A stretch of 64,000 bases of DNA from Hydrogenophaga palleronii_A. Its GTDB lineage: Bacteria; Pseudomonadota; Gammaproteobacteria; Burkholderiales; Burkholderiaceae_C. The first letter of the stretch is position 1, and every line of letters begins with the position of its first letter. The notes below the pieces were generated by a model. It saw nothing but the letters and a program-made list of their open reading frames with translations, was not told the DNA's origin and ran no database searches. Positions 17,831 through 25,173 of this stretch are shown in pieces. The translations under genes and the position numbers were made by a program. The DNA lies in the NCBI RefSeq assembly GCF_031457455.1, contig NZ_JAVDWU010000014.1:41615-105614 (forward strand). Direction: 5' to 3'.

Positions 17831-17943
17831 ACCCACCACCATTCGGACAACGGCTGCTGGTCAAGAATGTCCGCATCTCTGACATTCATCCGTCCTTGCG
17901 TGAGAAACTCCACGCTGGCAACCCCTGGGTGACAAGGACATCA

Positions 17944-18102
17944 CTACGCGGGAGGAGCTACCCGAAGTGCGGCCACCAGTTCATTCGCCTGCAATGCCAG
18001 CGCCACCCTGCCATGTGCAGACCACTGGGCCTGCGGCATCAGCCCTGACAGCGACGAAGCCGAGGAACCATCGCCACCAGTCCAGGTGTTGGGGCTCAGG
18101 GC
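17944..18102 (-). pseudogene. Remnant of a second giant-protein gene 3' end
   Basis: The minus-strand frame ending at TAG 17944-17946 reads ALSPNTWTGG..., then LMPQAQWSAHGR and LQANELVAALR. The first part matches the giant protein near ALNPWTGGGSG, and the second matches its extreme C-terminus (QAQWSAHGRGALESQAHAL). In the intact protein these stretches are about 190 residues apart, so the remnant has an internal deletion and lacks the rest of the gene. It ends 20 bases before the tgt start. Confidence 0.75.
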
Positions 18103-18122
18103 GTTTTGAGACAATCCGTCCC

Positions 18123-19289
18123 ATGCTCCAATTCGACCTGCTCAAGACCGAAGGCCATGCCCGTCGAGGCCGCCTCACCCTCAACCACGGCGTGGTCGAG
18201 ACTCCCATCTTCATGCCCGTGGGCACCTACGGCACCGTCAAGGGGGTCATGCCCCAGTCGCTGCACGACATGGGCGCCCAGATCATCCTGGGCAACACCT
18301 TTCATCTCTGGATGCGACCTGGTCAGGAGGTGATGAAGAGCTTCGGCGGTTTGCACGCCTTCGAGCAGTGGCACAAACCCATCCTCACCGACTCGGGCGG
18401 TTTCCAGGTCTGGAGCCTGGGCGCCATGCGCAAGATCACCGAAGAAGGTGTGCACTTTGCTTCTCCGGTCAACGGCGACAAGCTCTTCATGTCACCTGAG
18501 GTCAGCATGCAGATCCAGACCGGGCTGAACAGCGACATCGTGATGCAGCTCGACGAATGCACACCCTATGAAACCAACGGCCACCTCACCACCGAGGCCG
18601 AGGCACGCAAGAGCATGGAGATGAGCCGGCGCTGGGCCGTGCGATCCAAGGACGAGTTTGCCCGGCTGGAGAACCCCAACGCGCTGTTCGGCATCGTGCA
18701 GGGCGGCATGTTCGAGCACCTGCGCCAGGAGTCACTGGAAGCGCTGGTGGAAATGGACTTCCCCGGCTACGCCATCGGCGGCGTGAGCGTGGGCGAGCCC
18801 AAGGAGCAGATGCTGCAGATCATGGCCCACACGCCGCACCGCCTGCCCGCGCAAAAACCACGCTACCTGATGGGCGTGGGCACGCCGGAAGACCTGGTGC
18901 AAGGCGTGGCCGACGGCGTAGACATGTTCGACTGCGTGATGCCCACACGCAATGCGCGCAACGGCACCCTTTTCACCCGCTACGGCGACCTGAAGATCCG
19001 CAACGCCCGCCACAAGACCGACCACCAGCCGCTGGACCCCACCTGTACCTGCCATGCCTGCGCGGGCAACAGCAGCGTGAGCTGGACCGACGGCGGGCGC
19101 GACGGCTTCAGCCGCGCCTACCTGCACCACCTGGACCGCTGTGGTGAGATGCTTGGCCCCATGCTGGCCACCATCCACAACCTGCACTACTACCTGAACC
19201 TGATGCGGGAGGTGCGCGAGGCGCTGGACGCTGGCACTTTTGGCGCGTTCCGCGCGCGGTTCAAGGCGGATCGGGCGCGGGGGGTCTGA
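18123..19289 (+). CDS. tgt: Queuine tRNA-ribosyltransferase (tRNA-guanine transglycosylase)
   Basis: Exchanges guanine 34 for preQ1 in tRNAs with GUN anticodons. 388 residues, normal for bacterial Tgt. Substrate-pocket and catalytic motifs are present: DSGGFQVWSLG, GIVQGG, AIGGVSVGEPK, and nucleophile region DCVMPTRNARNG. The zinc site is C-T-C-x2-C with a downstream His (PTCTCHACAGN...YLHH). The start at 18123 fits the family N-terminus MLQFDLLKTEGHAR; an upstream open frame to 17967 runs through pseudogene sequence. The usual followers yajC-secDF are absent; an inverted repeat and an MFS gene follow. Confidence 0.97.
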   Translation: MLQFDLLKTEGHARRGRLTLNHGVVETPIFMPVGTYGTVKGVMPQSLHDMGAQIILGNTFHLWMRPGQEVMKSFGGLHAFEQWHKPILTDSGGFQVWSLGAMRKITEEGVHFASPVNGDKLFMSPEVSMQIQTGLNSDIVMQLDECTPYETNGHLTTEAEARKSMEMSRRWAVRSKDEFARLENPNALFGIVQGGMFEHLRQESLEALVEMDFPGYAIGGVSVGEPKEQMLQIMAHTPHRLPAQKPRYLMGVGTPEDLVQGVADGVDMFDCVMPTRNARNGTLFTRYGDLKIRNARHKTDHQPLDPTCTCHACAGNSSVSWTDGGRDGFSRAYLHHLDRCGEMLGPMLATIHNLHYYLNLMREVREALDAGTFGAFRARFKADRARGV

Positions 19290-19360
19290 TCCTCTTCATC
19301 CTCCTGTTGCAGGGAGGTTGCAGGTTGTGTGTCTGCGGTTCGCGAGGGCCGACGGTGTGG

Positions 19361-19732
19361 GTGCCCGTTCTCCGGCCCACGCTCGCGGACGTGTACTGTG
19401 GTTTGCCAACGTGGCTTCATCAAGTGCGCTTGAGGTGCGCGCTCTCTGTGGCAACCGCGAATGGGGCCTGCGCCCGGGCACCCACACCATCGACCCCAGT
19501 GGCGGGTTGGTGGGCCCAGGACCATCCCTTCTTCTCCCATCCTGCACTGGCTCCGGCACATCAGCGCATTTTTTTATGCACTCGCTGGTGCTTCTCTCGA
19601 CGGGTGGTGGGGTTCGCGGGCGCAGGCCCCATTCGCGGTTGCCACAGAGCCCGTGCACCAGCCATGGTGTTGACGCCAAAACCACGGCGAACCCAAACAG
19701 TCCCCCGCGAGCGTGGGCCGGAGAACACGGAC
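19361..19732. repeat. Large imperfect inverted repeat between tgt and an MFS gene
   Basis: Two arms of roughly 110-120 bp face each other. They include a perfect 33-bp inverted match (19444-19476 with 19617-19649) and a perfect 22-bp match (19367-19388 with 19705-19726) in the same order and with similar spacing. The loop is about 140 bp. Both strands are open over much of 19240-19860, but the predicted peptides look non-natural. No transposase lies between the arms. The whole 546-bp gap between tgt and the MFS gene holds no other gene I can support. Confidence 0.85.
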
Positions 19733-19835
19733 CACGCCACCCGTCAGCGGGAGGTCTGCGAAAGCAACGCATAAAACCACCAGCAGATGAACGCCGAGAC
19801 ACCGCCACCCACGCCAGACCATTAAGCTTCGAGGC

Positions 19836-21017
19836 ATGACGCAACCCCAGGTCCCACGCCACGTGCTCCCCGTGCTGGTGCTCGCCCAGTTGCTGGGCAC
19901 TTCACTCTGGTTCGCCGTCAACGCGGTGATGCCGGACCTGCAGCGCGAGCTGGGCTGGTCCACCGCTGCGGTGGGCACGCTGACATCGGCTTTGCAGTTC
20001 GGCTTCATTCTGGGCACGCTGGTGTTTGCCCTGCTGGCCATTGCCGATCGTTTTGCACCACGCCGCGTGTTCCTGGTGTGCGCACTGGCGGGCGCCGCCT
20101 GCACCGTGGGCGCGTGGTGGATGGTGCGCGACTTCACCGCGCTCATGGTCTGGCGCTTTGCCACCGGCTTCTTTCTGGCCGGCATCTACCCGGTGGGCAT
20201 GAAGATCGCCGCGCAGTGGTACAGCAAGGGCCTGGGTGCGGCACTGGGTTATCTGATTGGCGCACTGGTGCTGGGCTCGGCCAGTGCACACGCGCTGCGC
20301 GCCATGGGCGACGCCCTGCCCTGGCCCACGCTGATGCTGGGCGTGGCCGCACTGGCCGCGCTGGGTGGCCTGCTGTTGTACTTCGGCACCGGTGACCCGC
20401 CCGGTGCCGTGGCCCGTGTGACCACGCTGCAGTGGCGCGCACTGGGCACGGTCTGGACGGATGCGCGCGTGCGCAGTTCGGTGTTCGGCTACTTTGGCCA
20501 CATGTGGGAGCTCTACACCATGTGGGTCATGGTGCCGCTGATATTGGCCACGCGACTGCAAGGCACCGCGCTTTCGTGGACGGCGTTCGTCGTGCTCGGT
20601 GCCGGTGTGATCGGCTGCGCAGGCGGCGGCTGGGTGGCACAGCGCTGGGGCAGCGCGTGCGTGGCGGGCAGCCAGTTGGCGGTGAGCGGGGCGTGCTGCC
20701 TCGCAGCGCCGCTGTTCATGGCCGCACCCGATGCGCTGTTCTACGCCTGGCTGGTGGTCTGGGGCATCACCGTCTCAGGCGACTCACCGCAGTTCAGCAC
20801 ACTCACCGCGCGCAACGCGCCACCGCAAGCAGTGGGCAGCGTGCTCACGCTCACCAACAGCATCGGATTCGCCATCTCCATCGTCAGCATCCTGCTGTTC
20901 GTGTCGCTGGCAGAAACAGTGTCGCTGGGCGCGCTGCTGCCCTGGCTGGCCGTGGGCCCGGTGCTGGGGCTGTGGGCGCTGCGCCTGCTTTGGCATGAGG
21001 AAGCGCAGCGGCCCTGA
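19836..21017 (+). CDS. MFS transporter, substrate unknown
   Basis: 393 residues with 12 predicted membrane helices. It starts LPVLVLAQLLGTSLWFAVNAV, has a short basic loop between helices 2 and 3 (ADRFAPRR) and GDSPQFSTLTARNAPP in the second half, typical of major facilitator exporters or uptake carriers. It stands alone on the plus strand after the inverted repeat and is convergent with the hybrid kinase gene. No neighbouring enzyme suggests a substrate. Confidence 0.85.
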   Translation: MTQPQVPRHVLPVLVLAQLLGTSLWFAVNAVMPDLQRELGWSTAAVGTLTSALQFGFILGTLVFALLAIADRFAPRRVFLVCALAGAACTVGAWWMVRDFTALMVWRFATGFFLAGIYPVGMKIAAQWYSKGLGAALGYLIGALVLGSASAHALRAMGDALPWPTLMLGVAALAALGGLLLYFGTGDPPGAVARVTTLQWRALGTVWTDARVRSSVFGYFGHMWELYTMWVMVPLILATRLQGTALSWTAFVVLGAGVIGCAGGGWVAQRWGSACVAGSQLAVSGACCLAAPLFMAAPDALFYAWLVVWGITVSGDSPQFSTLTARNAPPQAVGSVLTLTNSIGFAISIVSILLFVSLAETVSLGALLPWLAVGPVLGLWALRLLWHEEAQRP

Positions 21018-21032
21018 ATCGTCCGTTCCGGA

Positions 21033-23933
21033 TCAGTTGGTCGAGTCTGAAAACTGCACGCCGATGTGGTCGGACAAGCGGGTCATGACGTGGGCCAGCG
21101 CGTCTTCCATCAAGGCCATGTGGCGATACATCTGTGTGGCACTGCAGTCGGGGCCGGCGAGCTCGATGCGCTCGCAGCACGCGGCCAGCGACACGGCGCC
21201 AATCACGCGGCAGGATGACTTGAGGCGGTGCGCCAGGTTGCCCAGGGTGACAAAGTCGCTGCTGTGTGCGGCGCGGCGCATCTCGTCCATGGTAGTGAGC
21301 GCAGAGAGCACAAAGCGCTGGCGGAATTCGGCCAGTTCCGTGGAGTCTTCGCCCAGCAACCGTGCCAGTGCGTTGTCGTCGTAGTCGCAAGGGCTCAGTT
21401 CCACCTCAATCACGTCCAGCTCTTCACACTCTCCCAGGCCAAACCGCTCAGGCGCCTGCGCTCCGTCTGACGGCAACCAGCGCTTGATCATCTCGTCGAG
21501 CTGGTCGGTCTGGACCGGTTTGCTCAGGTAGTCGTCCATGCCGGCGGAGCGGCAGCGGTCGATCTCGCCGCGCAAGGCGTTGGCCGAGAGCGCCACGATG
21601 GGGATTCTTGGGCCATCTCGCTCCTCGGTGCGGATGGTGGCGGCCAGCGTGTAGCCATCCATGCCAGGCATGTGCAGATCGGTGAGCAGCAAGGCATAGC
21701 GCTGCTGGGCCCGGCCCGCGCGCCAGCGCGCCAGGGCGTCCAGGCCGTCGCTGGCGAACTCCACCGACAGCCCCAGCAAGGCGAGCTGGTGGCCAAAGAC
21801 TTTCTGATTGATCTCGTTATCTTCCGCCAGCAGCACCAAGGGGCTGCCGGCCATGGCAAACCGGGGCCCTGTCTGCACGGCGGACATCGGTCTCTCGCTC
21901 ACCGTCCGCCGGGGCTCCTGGGTAAGCTTGAAGGGCAAGGTCACCGTGAAGGTGGTGCCTTGGTCGGTCTGGCTGTCGACCACGATCCATCCCCCCATCA
22001 TGCTGGTCAGGCGTTTGCAGATCGACAAGCCCAGGCCGGTGCCGCCAAAGCTGCGCGTAGTGCTGCCTTCGGCCTGCACGAAGGGCTGGAAGATGCGTTG
22101 CAGCGCCTCGGGGGCCATTCCAATGCCGTTGTCGATCACACGGATCTCAAGGTGCCCGGGCTGCCCCGGCGGGCAGGGCTGCACGCGAAGCTCCACCCGG
22201 CCCAGGCGCCCGGTGTCGGCGGAGAACTTGATGGCGTTGCCGAGCAGGTTGTTGAGAATCTGGCGCAGCCGTCCGGCATCGCTCAGGATCCAGTCCGGCA
22301 AGCCGGGGTCCACATCCACCTGCAGATCGACCGATCGCGACGTGGCCGTGGTGCGCAGGGCGTCGCACACGCTGTCGGTGAGTCTCACCAGGGAAACAGG
22401 CACGCTTTCCAGCGTGAGCTGACCTGCCTCGATCTTAGAGAAGTCCAGGATGTCATCGATGATGGTCAACAAAGCCAGCGCCGATTCACCGACGGTGTCG
22501 GCCAGTTCGCGCTGGTAAGAGGAGAGCGCCGAGCGCTGAAGCAGATCGATGCAACCCACCACGCCATTCATGGGGGTCCGGATTTCATGGCTCATGGTGG
22601 CCAGAAATTCGCTCTTGGATTCGCTGGCTGCCTCGGCCGCGCGGCGGGCCTTCACCAGGGCCGAGGTGCGCAGCTCCACCAGCTCTTCCAGATGCTGCTG
22701 GTAGCAGGCCAGTTCCTGGCCCAGTCGTTCCTTCTCGGTCACATCCAGCATCAGCGCCAGATACTGTGTGATCTGGCCTTTTGCGTCGCGAATGGGCGTG
22801 ATGATCGCGTCTTCCTGGTATTCCACGCCGTTCTTGCGGCGGTTGAAGAAGCGTCCGCGCCAGGGCTTTCCCTCCAGAAGGTGATCCCACATGGCGCGGT
22901 AGCTGTCAGCCGGGGTGCGGCCGGAGTTCAGCATGCTCGGGTTCTGGCCCAGCATCTCGTGGAGCTCGTAACCTGAGTTTGCCAACCCGGCAGCGTTGAC
23001 GTACTGGAGCCTGGCATCGAGGTCGGTGATGTGAACGCTCTCCGCGCACTGCTCCATGGCCATTGAGAGCAAGCGCAGTTTTTGATCCTGTGCACGGCGT
23101 TCCGTGACGTCTCTCAGCACCGACACAAAGCGCCTTGCATCCACCTGGCGGGTACTCACCTCGGCCCAGAAAACGCTGCCATCGCGGCGGCGGTGTGGCC
23201 ACTCGTTCAGGCGACCAGCTGAACCCGGTATTTCGGCAATGGCCCGGGCGAGGCGATCGTGTTCTTCCTCCGGCACCAGGTCCGTCACGTGCTTCGACAC
23301 CAGTTCGCTGCGGCTGTACCCCAGCATCTGCAACGCTGCCGGATTGGCGTCCATCACCTGGTGGTCCTGGTCCAGCATCAGCACGCCGTCCGGCAGGTGG
23401 TCCAGCAGATCGCGCCGTTCGGCGTTGGCACGATTCAATTGCTCGTGCAGGTGCTGGCTGCGTAGCCAGTGCTCCACCGCATGAGCAAGGTCGCGCAAGA
23501 TGTCGCGCTGGTTGTCGGTGAGCTGGCGTGCCTGGTAATCGATGGTGCAAAGCGTGCCCATGGCGTGACCGTCCACCATTAAGGGCACGCCTGCATAGAA
23601 GTTCACATGCGGCTCACCGGTCACCAGGGGGTTGTCGGCAAAGCGGGCGTCCAGGCGTGCATCAGCCACCTCGAACAACTCGGTCTGCAGGATGGCGTGG
23701 GCACAGAATGCCAGCTCGCGCGGTGCCTGCTGGGCTTGCGCACCATAGCGTGCCTTGAACCATTGGCGTTTCGCATCGACCAGACTCACCACAGAGACCG
23801 GGCAGCCGGTCAGCAGGGCGGCGACCCGTACGATGCCGTCCAGCACGGGATCGGCCGGCGTGTCGAGCACGCCCAGTGAGTCCAGGATGGCCAAGCGCCT
23901 GGGTTCGTCAGGAGGCAGGGGTGCGAATGGCAT
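21033..23933 (-). CDS. Hybrid sensor histidine kinase: GAF-PAS-PAS-HisKA-HATPase-REC-HPt
   Basis: 966 residues with no membrane segment, so cytosolic. Order: GAF (about 20-160), two PAS domains (about 178-290 and 300-420), coiled coil, HisKA with FLATMSHEIRTPMNG, HATPase with NAIKF, DNGIGM and GGTGLGLSI, receiver with LLLTDLHMPGMDG, and a C-terminal HPt with NLAHRLKSS. ATG at 23933 is favoured because it begins the GAF-associated leader MPFAPLPPDEPRRLAIL. It overlaps the upstream degenerate receiver gene by 26 bases, so the two are probably co-translated. A final output partner for the phosphorelay is not encoded in the same operon unless it is the nearby NarL-type regulator. Confidence 0.93.
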   Translation of the reverse strand: MPFAPLPPDEPRRLAILDSLGVLDTPADPVLDGIVRVAALLTGCPVSVVSLVDAKRQWFKARYGAQAQQAPRELAFCAHAILQTELFEVADARLDARFADNPLVTGEPHVNFYAGVPLMVDGHAMGTLCTIDYQARQLTDNQRDILRDLAHAVEHWLRSQHLHEQLNRANAERRDLLDHLPDGVLMLDQDHQVMDANPAALQMLGYSRSELVSKHVTDLVPEEEHDRLARAIAEIPGSAGRLNEWPHRRRDGSVFWAEVSTRQVDARRFVSVLRDVTERRAQDQKLRLLSMAMEQCAESVHITDLDARLQYVNAAGLANSGYELHEMLGQNPSMLNSGRTPADSYRAMWDHLLEGKPWRGRFFNRRKNGVEYQEDAIITPIRDAKGQITQYLALMLDVTEKERLGQELACYQQHLEELVELRTSALVKARRAAEAASESKSEFLATMSHEIRTPMNGVVGCIDLLQRSALSSYQRELADTVGESALALLTIIDDILDFSKIEAGQLTLESVPVSLVRLTDSVCDALRTTATSRSVDLQVDVDPGLPDWILSDAGRLRQILNNLLGNAIKFSADTGRLGRVELRVQPCPPGQPGHLEIRVIDNGIGMAPEALQRIFQPFVQAEGSTTRSFGGTGLGLSICKRLTSMMGGWIVVDSQTDQGTTFTVTLPFKLTQEPRRTVSERPMSAVQTGPRFAMAGSPLVLLAEDNEINQKVFGHQLALLGLSVEFASDGLDALARWRAGRAQQRYALLLTDLHMPGMDGYTLAATIRTEERDGPRIPIVALSANALRGEIDRCRSAGMDDYLSKPVQTDQLDEMIKRWLPSDGAQAPERFGLGECEELDVIEVELSPCDYDDNALARLLGEDSTELAEFRQRFVLSALTTMDEMRRAAHSSDFVTLGNLAHRLKSSCRVIGAVSLAACCERIELAGPDCSATQMYRHMALMEDALAHVMTRLSDHIGVQFSDSTN

Positions 23934-24354
23934 GGCGGCAATCTCTGTGAGGTTGGAAGGAGCTGTCGGCCAAGTCCACAAGCGCCTGCCTGAGTTGAAC
24001 AATGGACGGTCGGTTGCAGTCGGTTCCGGAGCCGGAAGCGCCGTCCATGGAGTCGTCAAACACATGAATCAGCGACTGGGGTGAGGCGCGTGCCAGGAGA
24101 CGTTTGAGTGCCGGCACCAGTACGCTGTCCATCGACAGGTCAAGCACCAGCAGATGCGTTTGCATTCGGGTGACACGGGACACGGCATCAAAATGGGAAT
24201 CAACCACAGCCACGTGGCACCCGGGCAAGAGCTCTCGCACGCAACGCCGCATCAGGTCGAGGCGTTGCGGATGCTCCACCACCAGCAGAACCTGGCAGTC
24301 GGCTTCGCCGGGCACCGCGGCAGCGTGGCGATGTACAGAACAGGAAGGGGACAC
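23908..24354 (-). CDS. Degenerate receiver-like protein upstream of hybrid kinase
   Basis: 148 residues from a GTG at 24354, chosen because AAGGAG sits 7 bases upstream. The core CQVLLVVEHPQRLDLMRR...THLLVLDLSMDS looks like a CheY-type receiver, with an Asp in the phosphoacceptor position. The usual N-terminal acidic pair is replaced by Glu-His, so phosphorylation may be weak or lost. It overlaps the hybrid kinase start by 26 bases and may act as a regulator or phosphate sink for it. Family assignment is by eye. Confidence 0.65.
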   Translation of the reverse strand: MSPSCSVHRHAAAVPGEADCQVLLVVEHPQRLDLMRRCVRELLPGCHVAVVDSHFDAVSRVTRMQTHLLVLDLSMDSVLVPALKRLLARASPQSLIHVFDDSMDGASGSGTDCNRPSIVQLRQALVDLADSSFQPHRDCRHAIRTPAS

Positions 24355-24534
24355 GATGAGACTCCTTGAAGGCTGGCCGGGCTCGACGGACCGGCAGATC
24401 AACCACCTTCAGGCACTGTAGAAAGCCGTCCGGGCAGCGTCTGTAGGGAGTTCTCGATGCGGGGTGAGATGGACCGTGTGGCCAGGGAGTTGTGTGCAAC
24501 ATCACACACCCGGACGCAGGGCATGCAACAGAGA

Positions 24535-25173
24535 TCAGACGTTTTCGGCGTCGATCAGTCCGTTGCGGATGGCAAAGCGCACCAGGGCGGGCACATCCGG
24601 CGTGGCCAGCTTGCCCATGAGGCGGCTGCGGTAGGAGTCCACCGTCTTGGGCGACAAGTGCAGCTCGCGACCGATCTCGGCGCTGGATTGCCCGTGCACC
24701 ACCATGAACACGATCTGCCGCTCGCGCACCGAGAGCGTGTCCAGGGCCTCGTCGCCCGGCGCGGTGAGGCCCTGCACGGCCAGCACCGCCACTTCAGACC
24801 CCAGGAAGCGCTGGCCCTTGCCCACCGCCTCGAGCGCGCTCAACAGCTCGGAGGCAGACGATCCCTTGAGCACATAGCCCACAGCCCCCAGCCGCAGCGC
24901 CTCGGCCACATGGCGCGGCTGGGCCGACATGGTCAGCACGATCGCGCGTGCCTCCGGCGCCCGGCGCTGGAGCTCGGTCAGCAGCTCGAAGCCCGAGCGC
25001 TGGCCCAGGTGCAGATCGAGCAGCACCACCACGGAACCCAGATCGCGCAACTCGGCCAGCGCCTGCGTCGGGTCGGCCGACTCGCCCACCACCCGATGCC
25101 CGGCGGCCTCCAGCACCGCCCGCAAGCCGTCGCGCAAGAGTGTGTGGTCGTCGACCAGATAGAGCTTGCTCAT
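24535..25173 (-). CDS. NarL/FixJ-family two-component response regulator
   Basis: 212 residues. The receiver has the acidic pair in LYLVDDH, the phosphoacceptor in VVVLLDLHLGQRSG, and the K of VGYVLKG. The C-terminal LuxR-type HTH has LSVRERQIVFMVVHG and EIGRELHLSPKTVDSYRSRL. ATG at 25173 overlaps the stop of the upstream kinase gene (ATGA), so the pair is a cognate two-component system. An upstream TTG at 25191 would lie inside the kinase gene and is less likely. Confidence 0.95.
   Translation of the reverse strand: MSKLYLVDDHTLLRDGLRAVLEAAGHRVVGESADPTQALAELRDLGSVVVLLDLHLGQRSGFELLTELQRRAPEARAIVLTMSAQPRHVAEALRLGAVGYVLKGSSASELLSALEAVGKGQRFLGSEVAVLAVQGLTAPGDEALDTLSVRERQIVFMVVHGQSSAEIGRELHLSPKTVDSYRSRLMGKLATPDVPALVRFAIRNGLIDAENV

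Noticed and set aside
19240..19862. Two overlapping open frames, about 190-200 codons each, on opposite strands
   Set aside because: They arise from the inverted repeat, encode near-mirror peptides rich in Arg, Pro and Gly, and lack ribosome sites.
24491..24508. TGTGTG-N6-CACACA inverted repeat as a terminator of the response-regulator gene
   Set aside because: It lies downstream of that gene on the minus strand but has no T-tract and only a 6-bp weak stem; it may be a regulator site, but evidence is too thin to list.
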